A stretch of DNA of 55,974 nt, from contig CAADGY010000294.1 in NCBI GenBank assembly GCA_900696665.1, positions 1-55,974 of the forward strand. The letters run 5' to 3'. Positions 1 through 8,238 of the stretch are shown piece by piece. The notes below the pieces were generated by a model. That model saw nothing but the letters and a program-made list of their open reading frames with translations, did no database searches and was not told where the DNA came from. The first letter of the stretch is position 1. Each line of letters opens with the position of its first letter. The DNA is from an uncultured Acidobacteriota bacterium. Its GTDB lineage: Bacteria; Acidobacteriota; Terriglobia; Bryobacterales; Bryobacteraceae. The position numbers were made by a program, and so were the translations under genes.

Positions 1-1
1 C

Positions 2-547
2 TATGCTGAGTTGTACGAACTGGTAAATGGTTGGAGTGTGGCACGCCGGCGCGAAGTCGTGGAAGTCGCTTTGCGTTCGCAAAGCAGGAAAGAAGAATTG
101 CTTCGCGGGTTTCGAAGCGGTCCATTTGTATTCGATATCGCGATGGATATTGGAGCGTACCGCGACCTGCATCGCCATAGGCGCTGCCAGCAGTTCCGCC
201 AGGAATATTCTCCCGTGCTCGGATACGAGACACCAGAGGCGATCGTGGAAGCAGGCTTGGCAGACACCTACGAAGCTGCTTTCGAGGAAGCGTACAATGC
301 GTTCCGCCTCCTGCCCCAGACCGGACGCGAGTATCTGCTGCCGTTTGGCACCGTAGGACGTTTCCTGTTCAAAATGGATTTTGCCGAAGCCGAATATATA
401 TCGCGCTTGCGAAGCGGCGTGAAAGGCCATTTCAGTTACCGCAAAATCGCGTGGCTGATGCGCGAAGCCATGGCGGAAGTGGAACCGGAACTCGCCACTT
501 TCATGGAGGCAACGCCTCCCTGGATCGAAGACCCGCTACAACGCTAA
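2..547 (+). CDS. FAD-dependent thymidylate synthase (ThyX)-like protein, C-terminal part
   Basis: The reading frame is already open at the first base, so the 5' end lies outside the window; TTG at 11 is probably internal. About 180 residues are visible. The motif RDLHRHRRCQQ followed by EYSPVLGYETP resembles the RHRxxS flavin/dUMP signature of ThyX, which makes dTMP from dUMP with methylene-tetrahydrofolate and FAD. The canonical serine after RHR is not present, as would fit the second, degenerate half of a two-domain ThyX-like protein of about 500 residues. That longer architecture is inferred, because the first half is not visible. No gene overlaps it, and about 220 noncoding bases follow. 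Whether this half is catalytic cannot be told. Confidence 0.62.
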   Translation, partial: YAELYELVNGWSVARRREVVEVALRSQSRKEELLRGFRSGPFVFDIAMDIGAYRDLHRHRRCQQFRQEYSPVLGYETPEAIVEAGLADTYEAAFEEAYNAFRLLPQTGREYLLPFGTVGRFLFKMDFAEAEYISRLRSGVKGHFSYRKIAWLMREAMAEVEPELATFMEATPPWIEDPLQR

Positions 548-639
548 TCTGTTCAGCCTGTCATCTTTTCCGATGTAAAACTTGCAAGCTGCCGTTCTGC
601 ACATTCGAGTATCCCATTACAATTCAATGATTTTGTGAT

Positions 640-656
640 TTGGCAGAATACCTGCA
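640..656 (+). promoter_or_regulatory. sigma-54 (RpoN) type -24/-12 promoter
   Basis: TTGGCAGAATACCTGCA has GG at 642-643 and GC at 654-655, separated by exactly 10 bases. It also matches most other positions of the consensus TGGCAC-N5-TTGCA. A start site would fall near 667, about 105 bases before the ATG at 772. A sigma-54 activator gene lies about 2.5 kb downstream, which supports the call. The motif was found by eye and no genome-wide background was computed. Confidence 0.6.
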
Positions 657-771
657 CGTATGCACGGCAGAGGAGGGTTGAATGCTGGGACCCCTTGAAA
701 GCGGGACTTCAAAGGCCCCGCAGGCTCGCGAAAACGAAAAAGCAAAGATGAAAATTGGAGGAAATAAAGAT

Positions 772-1542
772 ATGAGAAGCTTGAAAGCATTTACGTTGGC
801 GTCTTGCCTGGGCCTGTTGACCCTGTTAGTGCCTACGGCTAACGCCGACACATGGAACAAGAAGACGATTCTGACGGTGAATGAGGCGATATCGGTTCCG
901 GCGCCTCACCAAAAGGCGGGAATGATCCTGAAGCCTGGCAAGTATGTCATCAAGCTCGCGGACTCCCCGTCAAACCGTCACATTGTCCAGATTTTCAACG
1001 AGGGTGAAAATCATTTGATTACCACCATCCTCGCTATCCCGAATTACCGGTTGGAGCCCACCGGCGACTCGAAATTCACTTTTTGGGAAACCCCGGCCGG
1101 TCAGCCGAAGGCATTGCGCGCGTGGTTCTATCCAGGCGACAACTTTGGCCAGGAGTTTGTCTATTCCCCGGCACAAGCTACTGAGATTGCAAAAGCTTCG
1201 GGAGAGCAGGTTCCAATGACCGAGGCCGGCCAGGAGTCGTTCTCCAAAGCTGAAGTGGCGAGCGTCGATAAGACCGGCACTAAAAGGGAGTTGGACCGCA
1301 AAACTTATCAGCCAGAGCAGAAAACTGCCCAGCTACAGCAGCCGAAGCCGGAAGTGCGGGAACAACCTCAGGCAGCGCAACCTCAACAAGAGCTTTACGC
1401 ACAGAACCGTATGCCGGTAGAGCAAAGCGCCCATAGGGAGTTGCCGGCTACTGCCAGCCCAATGCCTCTTTTCGGTTTGATCGGACTTGGCGGTTTGAGC
1501 GGAGCCTTTCTGGTACGTTCCATCGCGAATCGCCTGAAGTAG
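772..1542 (+). CDS. exported protein with C-terminal LPATA sortase signal
   Basis: The start is ATG 772, preceded by GGAGG at 757-761; an upstream in-frame ATG at 682 lacks such a site. The 256-residue product begins with a signal peptide (cleavage near TANA-DTW). It has a beta-rich domain of about 120 residues, then a Gln/Pro/Glu-rich linker (residues about 160-220). The end is a sorting tail: LPATA at 224-228, a Gly/Leu-rich membrane helix and a basic tail ending RSIANRLK. This is the layout of sortase substrates. Class D sortases of Gram-positives are known to cleave LPxTA-type motifs, and a class D-like sortase gene lies at 2562. The protein is therefore probably covalently anchored or polymerised at the surface, but the acceptor in a diderm cell is unknown. 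Confidence 0.72.
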   Translation: MRSLKAFTLASCLGLLTLLVPTANADTWNKKTILTVNEAISVPAPHQKAGMILKPGKYVIKLADSPSNRHIVQIFNEGENHLITTILAIPNYRLEPTGDSKFTFWETPAGQPKALRAWFYPGDNFGQEFVYSPAQATEIAKASGEQVPMTEAGQESFSKAEVASVDKTGTKRELDRKTYQPEQKTAQLQQPKPEVREQPQAAQPQQELYAQNRMPVEQSAHRELPATASPMPLFGLIGLGGLSGAFLVRSIANRLK

Positions 1543-1566
1543 GTGAGAATTGTAGTAGCGACAAAA

Positions 1567-1591
1567 CCTGGTGCTCTCAAAGAGCGCCAGG
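1567..1591 (+). other. strong hairpin between LPATA protein and VWFA genes
   Basis: An 11-bp stem (CCTGGTGCTCT at 1567-1577 with AGAGCGCCAGG at 1581-1591, one G-T pair) closes a CAA loop. No T-run follows, so it is not a standard terminator. It could be a processing or partial attenuation site that makes the first gene more abundant than the VWFA and sortase genes downstream. Confidence 0.5.
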
Positions 1592-1615
1592 CCGTCGCTC
1601 ATTGAGAGCTGTTTC

Positions 1616-2551
1616 ATGAGAGTGCTCACCGGAATCGCCCCCCTGTTGTTCCTGGCAGGCGCCTGGACACAACTGTGGTGCATTGACTTTGAAGAAACAC
1701 CCCCCACTTTTTCGTCTGAAGTGGAACTGGTGCTTCTGGACGTGAGCGTTAAAGACTCCGACGGCCGTTTCGTTTCCGGATTAACAGAAGACGACTTCAT
1801 CGTGACCGAGAATGGCGTACCTCAAAAAATTACGTCCTTCGTCGCATCCGATGCGCCTGTAACGGTTGGCCTGGTAGTCGACATGAGCGGGAGCATGACG
1901 CCGAAACGATACGAGGTGATTCGCGGTGCGATCGAGTTCGTTCGCGCCAGCAACCCGGAGGATGAGGTCTTTGTCGTTAACTTCAACGACGCTCCCTGGC
2001 TTGGGTTGCCCGAAGGTACTCCCTTTTCATTCAATATCGACGAATTGCGTGGAGCTCTATCTCTAAAACCGCCGCAGGGCCGCACGGCCTTATATGACGC
2101 CCTCAGTATGGGACTAAAGCATTTGGAACAGGGCCGGCAGGAAAAGAAAGCGCTGGTGGTGATCAGCGATGGAGGCGATAACGCCAGTCAACTGAGCTTT
2201 GCAGAGGCTCTGAGGCAGGCGCAGGAGTCGATGGCGACCATATACACCATCGGGATCTACGACCTGTATGACAAGGACCGCAATCCTGGCGTCCTTAAGG
2301 AGCTTTCCAGGACCACTGGAGGAGAGGCCTTTTTTCCAAAACGGGTGGAGGAAGTACTGGAAGCATGTCAGAAGATCGCCAAGGATATACGCAACCGGTA
2401 TACGATCGGCTATGTTCCGCACCATGCGAAACACGACGGATCGTTTCACAAGATCCGCGTGGGAGCCGTTGCAAAGAATCGAGGCAAACTAACGGTTCGC
2501 ACCCGAGCGGGTTATTATTTGCCGGCTGAGCAATCGGCGAAGACACAATGA
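1616..2551 (+). CDS. VWFA domain protein, acidobacterial type
   Basis: The start is ATG 1616 with GAGAG seven bases upstream; a GTG at 1571 lies in the hairpin stem and is less likely. The product has 311 residues with an N-terminal hydrophobic export segment. A beta-rich segment (about 35-80, LVLLDVSVKDSDGRFVSGL) precedes a von Willebrand factor A domain with MIDAS motif DMSGSM at 89-94, a GRTALYDA metal-site threonine region and VVISDGGDN. This matches the VWFA-related family that is highly expanded in Acidobacteria (TIGR03436 type). It presumably acts outside the cytoplasm in metal-dependent protein binding. It sits between the sortase substrate and the sortase but has no sorting tail. The sortase gene begins 10 bases after its stop codon. 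Confidence 0.8.
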   Translation: MRVLTGIAPLLFLAGAWTQLWCIDFEETPPTFSSEVELVLLDVSVKDSDGRFVSGLTEDDFIVTENGVPQKITSFVASDAPVTVGLVVDMSGSMTPKRYEVIRGAIEFVRASNPEDEVFVVNFNDAPWLGLPEGTPFSFNIDELRGALSLKPPQGRTALYDALSMGLKHLEQGRQEKKALVVISDGGDNASQLSFAEALRQAQESMATIYTIGIYDLYDKDRNPGVLKELSRTTGGEAFFPKRVEEVLEACQKIAKDIRNRYTIGYVPHHAKHDGSFHKIRVGAVAKNRGKLTVRTRAGYYLPAEQSAKTQ

Positions 2552-2561
2552 AGGTGCAGGC

Positions 2562-3209
2562 ATGAAACTTCCAGTCGTTTTAAGGGCGCTGCAGCACACT
2601 TTACTGGTTATTGGTCTGGCTGCGGCGGGGATCTATGGATATGTTTGGATCGGCACGCAATGGCTTCAGTCCCGTGACAACCAGGCTTTAGATCGCGCTT
2701 TGGCGAGCAAAACACGAGAAAAGCCGGTGGATCAGGGTATAGACACCGGGCTCATAGGCCGCCTCAAACTGCCCCGACTCGGGGTGGATGCCGTTGTTCG
2801 AGAGGGCGTGGATTCCAGGACTCTCAGGCGCGCGGTGGGCAGAATTCCCGGCACAGCGCTACCCGGCGAGCCAGGCAACATAGGTTTGGCCGCGCACCGG
2901 GACACGTTTTTCCGCGCCCTCAAAGGAGTCCGGAAAGACGATCGCATAATACTTGAGACGCTGACCGGCACTTATGAATACAAAGTCGACTCGACGACTA
3001 TCGTCTCCCCAAGCAATATTTCCGTGCTGGACCCCACAGACAACCCCAGCGTGACGCTGGTTACCTGCTATCCCTTTTACTACGTGGGCAAGGCGCCGAA
3101 GCGATTTATTGTGCGTGGGCACCTGGTGGCAACCACGCAGACCACAACGAATGTAGCGGACGGCTCGAAAACGGAACTCAGCAAGAAGCGACAGCTTCCA
3201 AGCTCTTGA
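2562..3209 (+). CDS. class D-like sortase
   Basis: This 215-residue protein has an N-terminal membrane anchor (about residues 12-34) and a sortase fold. The expected triad is visible: His112 in GLAAHRDTFF, Cys169 in TLVTCYPF and Arg181 in APKRFIVRG. The pattern HRDTFF plus LVTCYPF and length near 200 fit class D-like sortases found in Gram-negative phyla. Sortases cut a C-terminal sorting motif and transfer the protein to an amine nucleophile. The likely substrate is the LPATA protein at 772. The gene follows the VWFA gene by 10 bases and is probably in its operon. Its 3' end overlaps the convergent regulator gene by 32 bases (3178-3209). Confidence 0.88.
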   Translation: MKLPVVLRALQHTLLVIGLAAAGIYGYVWIGTQWLQSRDNQALDRALASKTREKPVDQGIDTGLIGRLKLPRLGVDAVVREGVDSRTLRRAVGRIPGTALPGEPGNIGLAAHRDTFFRALKGVRKDDRIILETLTGTYEYKVDSTTIVSPSNISVLDPTDNPSVTLVTCYPFYYVGKAPKRFIVRGHLVATTQTTTNVADGSKTELSKKRQLPSS

Positions 3210-4527
3210 GCTTTGCTGCAAGAGTAGTTCTCTTCAGGCGAAGGATTTCGGCCGCCTGCTTCTTGTTTCCTCCGGTTCGCTTTAGAGCCTGTTCCAGCAG
3301 GCTCAGTTCGAATCGCCCCACTGTCGCTTCATAATCCAGGCCTTCCTCGGGGACTGCCACAATCGCTCTGTCCTCCGGCAAAAGGAACTTTCGAGGCGGC
3401 GGTGGAAGACGAAGATCGGAAGACTGCAGAAACAACCGGTCACCGCTGAGGGCGACCGCCATTTCAATTGTGTTTTCCAGTTGGCGCACATTGCCGGGCC
3501 AGGGTTGTCCGCAAAGCTGCTCTACTGCTTCCGGCGCGATACGTTTGCGAGGCAGATTTTCCTGTTCGCAGGCTTTCTGAATGAAATGCTCCACCAGCAG
3601 CGGGATATCTGTGGTTCTTTCACGCAACGGCGGCGAAGCGAGGGGGACCACGTTCAGCCGGTAATATAAGTCTTCCCTGAACCGCCCTTGCCGTACGCGC
3701 TCCAGGAGATCCGCGTTGGAGGCGGCGATAATGCGCACGTCCACGCGGAGAGTCTCCGAACTCCCCAATCTTTGAAATTCTCTCTCCTGCAAAACACGAA
3801 GCAGCTTGGCCTGGATGCTAACCGGCATATCTCCGATTTCATCCAGAAAGATGGTGCTGCGGTGGGCCTGTTCAAAGCGCCCGGCCCGCTGGGTAACAGC
3901 ACCGGTAAACGCGCCCTTTACGTGGCCGAAAAGCTCGGCCTCCAGCAGATTTTCCGGCAACGCGCTACAGTTCACGGAGATCATCGGCAAGTGAGCCCGG
4001 GGGCTGGCCATGTGAATCGCGCGGGCAATCAGTTCTTTTCCGGTACCGGTTTCACCAGAGATCAGAACGGTGCACTTTCGCGGGCCGATCAAGCGAATCA
4101 CCTCTGCGACTTTGCGAAGAGCGCGGCTCCTGCCCACCAGCAATCTGCGCCACGGCTCTTCGTTTGGTTCTTCCGTCACCGATGCCGCCTGCTGCCGCAA
4201 CTGATCCAGAACCTGGTTGGATTCGGCAAACCCGCTGTCCGCGCCGATGACGGTAAACGCGCCAAGCTTGACCAGGCCCACAGCTTCCGCCAGAGAGACC
4301 GCTGCATCCTGAATCACAACCGGAACCGAGGCGTTGATCCGCTGGATCTCGTCCAGGAGCTCCCCAGCCTGCCAATCCCCAATCGGCGTCGTGGCAAAAA
4401 CTGCCGAGTAGCTATTCTGCCGGAGCAAGCTCAACCCCGATATCGGGTCGTCCACGAACTCAGCCGATACCGCCCATTCGGGCGGCGTGCCGGCTATTCC
4501 CCCAGATCTGATCCAAAGCAAACGCAT
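3178..4527 (-). CDS. sigma-54-dependent activator with degenerate receiver domain
   Basis: The 449-residue product is a bacterial enhancer-binding protein. Residues 1-115 form a receiver-like domain whose usual phospho-acceptor Asp region reads VFATTPIGDW, so the acceptor appears lost. Residues about 128-365 are the AAA+ domain: Walker A GETGTGKE (158-165), sigma-54-contacting loop GAFTGA (205-210) and Walker B TIFLDE (225-230). A Fis-type helix-turn-helix closes the protein (about 410-445). Such proteins hydrolyse ATP to open sigma-54 promoter complexes. It converges on the sortase gene, and the sigma-54-like promoter at 640 is an obvious candidate target. Control is probably not by classical phosphorylation. 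Confidence 0.88.
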   Translation of the reverse strand: MRLLWIRSGGIAGTPPEWAVSAEFVDDPISGLSLLRQNSYSAVFATTPIGDWQAGELLDEIQRINASVPVVIQDAAVSLAEAVGLVKLGAFTVIGADSGFAESNQVLDQLRQQAASVTEEPNEEPWRRLLVGRSRALRKVAEVIRLIGPRKCTVLISGETGTGKELIARAIHMASPRAHLPMISVNCSALPENLLEAELFGHVKGAFTGAVTQRAGRFEQAHRSTIFLDEIGDMPVSIQAKLLRVLQEREFQRLGSSETLRVDVRIIAASNADLLERVRQGRFREDLYYRLNVVPLASPPLRERTTDIPLLVEHFIQKACEQENLPRKRIAPEAVEQLCGQPWPGNVRQLENTIEMAVALSGDRLFLQSSDLRLPPPPRKFLLPEDRAIVAVPEEGLDYEATVGRFELSLLEQALKRTGGNKKQAAEILRLKRTTLAAKLKSLEAVASC

Positions 4528-4606
4528 CGTCCGCTACTTCCATCGGACGACTCGTGGAAATCTTTAGCGCTTTCTTGCCTTAGTCCCACATAGGGTCAAG
4601 GCCTGA

Positions 4607-6151
4607 TTACCGAAAAACAACCAAGTCATGGATAGCGATATCGGAGCCTTGCGATTCGCCGTAAGGTTCTCCCCGGACTACCAGCCGCAAAGTGTGTTTA
4701 CGGTTGCGCAGTTTAAAGGCGTGCCACACCGATTCGTCGCCCTTGGGGCTGTTCTCGTCCGGGTACACGTCGATCGTCTTGTGCAGCTTACCGTCGAGAT
4801 AAACATCCGCGCGGCCGCCCTTGGGTAAATACGGTCCCACGACGATAGCGCCTGTGCCCTCAAACTCGATGGTGGCTTCGGCGCCCTTCTCAGCGGACAT
4901 CTTCATGCTCTTGTCGTCCCGCCAGTTTCCTTTCCACTGCCAGCGCGGGTCCGAGACGGCGACACGCTCAACGGGCGAGCCGTAGTCGTCCCACACTTCC
5001 AGCTTGGCGGCGCGGGGCTGTTGGATCTTGATAAGGAGGTTCTCACCGTCCAACTTCCCGCCATTTCGCTCCGCAAGAGCGATCGCCTGCTTTTCGGTAC
5101 TCCGGCAAATGGTGCGGAAAGTGAAATCGGTGTAGCTGAACTTCTGATCCGCAATGGCGGGGATGCCGCCTTTCCATTCTTCCGGGATCGCTTTATATCC
5201 GAGCATCACGCCGAGAATCCCGGCGGCACTGGCGGGGTTGCAGTCTGAGTCCTGCCCGGCGCGAGTGGAGATCTCGATAGTCTTGCCGAAGTCGCCGTTC
5301 CCGTACAGCATGCCGAGAGCGATGTAAGCGCCGTTCAGTTTCGCATCGATATTGAACGGCCTGAGGGCTCCCGCCGGACATGGCTCCCGCTTGTTCCACT
5401 TCTCCTCGATCAGATGCCACACTTTTTTCCAATCCTGAGGATATTCCTTCGACCAGCGGAGCACGTCGGAGATGAGCATCGCGTAGGGACTTCGGGAAGG
5501 GATGGTCCGCAGACCCGCCTCGACAATCCTTCGCGGATCGTTCTCGAAGAACGCCGCCGAATACATGCCGGAGACGAACATTCCTCCGTAAATTCCGTCG
5601 CCGTGGTTCATAACGCGTCCCGCGCGCCAGCAGATCTCGTTCGAGGACTGCGGCATGCCGGGCGCCATCAGGCCGATAAAATCCGCCTCGATCTGAAAAT
5701 CGATGTCATTGGCGTGTGCGTTAAATTCCGGTGTCCCGGATTTGCTGGCGGGCACACCCCGTTTCAACGCGCGGCGGGCGGCCAGGTTGGCATGCCACAA
5801 AGCATACTTGGCATCCCGGAACATCTCGCCGAAGTCGTCTGTGGTCGCGTCCAGGCCCTTATCGTCGATGACCTTGGCGAAGGTCATGTCCACGTATAAA
5901 TCGTCCTGCCGCAAGGAATTCGAAATCCGCTCCGGCGTCCATGGCGGCAGATCGCCCTCGATGATCTTTTCGAGATACCGGAACTCCGTCGGAGCGCCGA
6001 AACTGACACCGATCATCTGGCCTGCCCACCCGCCCTCGATTTTGTCCCGGAGTTCAGCAAGTGGAATGCTCCGGTGCCCGGAGGGCTGAGACCGCACGAC
6101 GGTCCCGGCACACATTGCTACGACTATTACGATCAAAATTGCGCGATTCAT
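4607..6151 (-). CDS. exported ADP-ribosylglycohydrolase family protein
   Basis: The preferred start is the second ATG (6151) because AAAGG lies six bases upstream of it; ATG 6157 would give two more residues. The protein of 514 residues has a signal peptide (about 1-22), then an ADP-ribosyl-glycohydrolase (DraG-type) all-helical domain to about residue 360. Metal-ligand motifs are recognisable: QDDLYVDM near 80 and AGQDSDCNPAS near 300, which correspond to DDT and DxDT motifs of the family. The C-terminal 140 residues look like a galactose-binding-type beta-sandwich. The family removes ADP-ribose from proteins or related N- or O-glycosides. An exported version with a carbohydrate-binding-like domain more likely acts on a sugar or nucleoside glycoside outside the cytoplasm. 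It is divergent from the gene at 6294. Confidence 0.82.
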   Translation of the reverse strand: MNRAILIVIVVAMCAGTVVRSQPSGHRSIPLAELRDKIEGGWAGQMIGVSFGAPTEFRYLEKIIEGDLPPWTPERISNSLRQDDLYVDMTFAKVIDDKGLDATTDDFGEMFRDAKYALWHANLAARRALKRGVPASKSGTPEFNAHANDIDFQIEADFIGLMAPGMPQSSNEICWRAGRVMNHGDGIYGGMFVSGMYSAAFFENDPRRIVEAGLRTIPSRSPYAMLISDVLRWSKEYPQDWKKVWHLIEEKWNKREPCPAGALRPFNIDAKLNGAYIALGMLYGNGDFGKTIEISTRAGQDSDCNPASAAGILGVMLGYKAIPEEWKGGIPAIADQKFSYTDFTFRTICRSTEKQAIALAERNGGKLDGENLLIKIQQPRAAKLEVWDDYGSPVERVAVSDPRWQWKGNWRDDKSMKMSAEKGAEATIEFEGTGAIVVGPYLPKGGRADVYLDGKLHKTIDVYPDENSPKGDESVWHAFKLRNRKHTLRLVVRGEPYGESQGSDIAIHDLVVFR

Positions 6152-6220
6152 ACCCATCCTTTCCCAACCCGGCCCGCTTCCGCCGAAGCCGCTAGAGACA
6201 TCTTAATCTTATCCCGCGGA

Positions 6221-6254
6221 AAGACGGCGAACCTTTTCAGGCTGTCACCGTCTT
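6221..6254. promoter_or_regulatory. inverted repeat in divergent promoter region
   Basis: AAGACGG (6221-6227) and CCGTCTT (6248-6254) form perfect 7-bp arms separated by 20 bases. They lie in the 142-bp gap between two divergent genes. This could be an operator or a chance palindrome; no protein partner can be assigned. Confidence 0.3.
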
Positions 6255-6293
6255 AAAATGGAAAGAACTACTTTCTGGGTAAGAGGGACTCTC

Positions 6294-7799
6294 ATGCCGG
6301 AAGACACTGCTTTCGCCACCACTGGAGTAAGTGTCGAGGCTGTGTGCATGCAGTTGGAACGGCTGCTGGCGAGCTCCGTTCTAAGTGGATCCGCCAGTCT
6401 CAGAAAACTATTGCGCTACGTGGTTGAGGAAACGCTCCGTGGCCACGGAAATCAACTCAAGGAGTATACGCTGGGCACCATGGTTTTTGGCCGCGGTGAA
6501 GCGTATGACCCCCGCATCGATCCAATCGTCCGGGTTCAGGCACGTAATCTGCGCTCTAAGTTGAAACAGTACTACGAGTCCGAAGGAAGACTGGATCCAA
6601 TGATCATCGAGTTACCCAAGGGCGCTTACTTGCCATCTTTCACCCTTGCCCCGGTGTTGCAGGAGCCCGTCTCCGTGTCCGTAGCACCGCGGCCTCGCAT
6701 GAAGTGGCTCTGGATCGCCGCGATGACTGTCGCCGCGGTAATCGCCAGCCTGCTGCTCTATTCCCGCGGCGGACTTCCGATGGTATCGGGCCGTACGGTG
6801 TTTCCAATGCCCCGTGAACTGTCTCTCGGCTTCCATTCGCCTGTCGACCCGGACGCGCGCACTTCCTATCTTCAGGGTCTTTACCTGTATGAGCGGATGA
6901 CAACCGCAATGCTGAAAAGGAGCATCTCGTATTTCGAGAACGCTATTATGCGGGACCCGGACTACGCGCTGGCTTACACCGGTCTTGCGGACGCGCATAA
7001 TGTGCTGGCTCAGTTTGGAGAGATACCCCCTTCCGAGGCAATGCCGAAGGCTCGAACGGCTGCACTTAGAGCGCTTGAACTCGATCCCAACCTCGCCGAA
7101 GCCCATGTCTCGCTGGGCGCAATTCTGGAGGCTTACGACTGGAACTGGAACGAGGCCGAGCGCAGTTACCGGCGAGCGATCGAATTGAACCCGCAACTGT
7201 CGGCCGCCCATCTTTGGTACGGAATGTTTCTGCGAGACCAAGGCCGTCAGGCGGAGGCCTTGCCGGAACTTGAGACCGCCTACCGGCTCAACCCCACGGC
7301 CCAACTGTCAAGCTTGAACATGGCTTTCGTTTACTCGGCACGCGGCGACCGGAATGCCGCGTTGAACCAGATCCACAAGGCTCTGGAAATCGATCCCACT
7401 TGCGCCAAAACCTATATCAATCTCGCGCTCGCCTACCATACACAGTCGCGGGCGGAAGATGCAGCGGCGGCTTTCGAACGTGCCCACGAATTGAGCGCGG
7501 CGGAGCCTCGCACGCTTGCCAGGCTTGGAGCTGTTTACGCAACCACTGGAAAAATGGACGAGGCACGGCGCACGCTATCCGAAGTAGAACATCTCGCCGG
7601 AACTCGTTATGTGTCTTCTTTCGATCTTGCGCTGTTGCACGCCGCGGTGGGCCACACCGAGCGGGCCGTTCAATTACTCGAGCGCGCCTACCAGGAACGC
7701 TCCGCCGGCATGATCTATCTTAGAATGGAAAAAATAGGCGAGCTAAGATCGCACCCTCGTGTCCGCGAACTTGTAAGCCGCATGAGGCTTCCCGGCTGA
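6294..7799 (+). CDS. winged-helix-like N-terminal domain, membrane helix and TPR repeats
   Basis: The start is ATG 6294, with AGAGGG at 6282-6287; the ATG at 6258 has no ribosome site. The protein has 501 residues. Residues about 15-110 carry the pattern LRKLLRYVVEETL, VFGRGEAYDPRIDPIVRVQ and RNLRSKLKQYYE, ending in a beta-hairpin. This N-terminal DNA-binding-like domain precedes a membrane helix and TPRs in many acidobacterial and alphaproteobacterial proteins. One membrane helix lies near residues 138-155. About eight TPR motifs fill residues 190-500. It is probably a membrane-tethered regulator or scaffold with the TPRs outside the cytoplasm. The ligand and DNA target are unknown. Confidence 0.75.
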   Translation: MPEDTAFATTGVSVEAVCMQLERLLASSVLSGSASLRKLLRYVVEETLRGHGNQLKEYTLGTMVFGRGEAYDPRIDPIVRVQARNLRSKLKQYYESEGRLDPMIIELPKGAYLPSFTLAPVLQEPVSVSVAPRPRMKWLWIAAMTVAAVIASLLLYSRGGLPMVSGRTVFPMPRELSLGFHSPVDPDARTSYLQGLYLYERMTTAMLKRSISYFENAIMRDPDYALAYTGLADAHNVLAQFGEIPPSEAMPKARTAALRALELDPNLAEAHVSLGAILEAYDWNWNEAERSYRRAIELNPQLSAAHLWYGMFLRDQGRQAEALPELETAYRLNPTAQLSSLNMAFVYSARGDRNAALNQIHKALEIDPTCAKTYINLALAYHTQSRAEDAAAAFERAHELSAAEPRTLARLGAVYATTGKMDEARRTLSEVEHLAGTRYVSSFDLALLHAAVGHTERAVQLLERAYQERSAGMIYLRMEKIGELRSHPRVRELVSRMRLPG

Positions 7800-7809
7800 G
7801 GCGGTGCTT

Positions 7810-8211
7810 TCAGAGCCGCGAAGGTGGTAGCGGATGCGGCAGAAATAGGCGTACCGTATCGTTCGACAGCAATGTCCACAGGCCGTAGACACCCAGTGCC
7901 GTGCCGAACGGCATGTTCAACAGGTTGATCGCGGATAGGATGATTGCCAGAATACGCGCCCAATTCTTGAACTGAAGCAGACCAGCTCCGGCGATGACCG
8001 CCGGCAAGCTGAACAGCAACACGATCACGAAAAGGATTCCGCCGATTCCGCCGAGAATCGGAACCGCCACCCATGCATCGGGAGCCGATTCCGCCATGCC
8101 GGCCAGCCCGGCTATGCCGCTAAAAAACACCAATGCAGCCAAGCCGCCCAGCACGCCTAAGCACCCGAAAACCAGGTACAGATATCCAAGTATTCTGACA
8201 TGTGTTTCCAT
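7810..8211 (-). CDS. small four-helix membrane protein, unknown function
   Basis: The 133-residue product is strongly hydrophobic, with predicted helices near residues 6-32, 47-70, 72-95 and 98-118 and a Pro-rich tail (PHPLPPSRL). A short KNWAR turn sits between helices 3 and 4. Similar small proteins of this layout are common in Acidobacteria, but no function is known to me. It lies 27 bases downstream of the SIS-domain gene on the same strand and may be co-transcribed with it. Its 3' end is 10 bases from the convergent TPR gene. Confidence 0.65.
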   Translation of the reverse strand: METHVRILGYLYLVFGCLGVLGGLAALVFFSGIAGLAGMAESAPDAWVAVPILGGIGGILFVIVLLFSLPAVIAGAGLLQFKNWARILAIILSAINLLNMPFGTALGVYGLWTLLSNDTVRLFLPHPLPPSRL

Positions 8212-8238
8212 ATCACCGCTTCTTCGGATGAAACTATG

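Noticed and set aside
3688..4593. 301-residue plus-strand open frame opposite the sigma-54 activator
   Set aside because: It lies antisense to the AAA+ domain and has no protein-like pattern or ribosome site.
4607..6151. Link between the ADP-ribosylglycohydrolase and the TIR operon as toxin and antidote
   Set aside because: The genes are about 18 kb apart, and the hydrolase carries a signal peptide, so it would not act on cytoplasmic TIR products.
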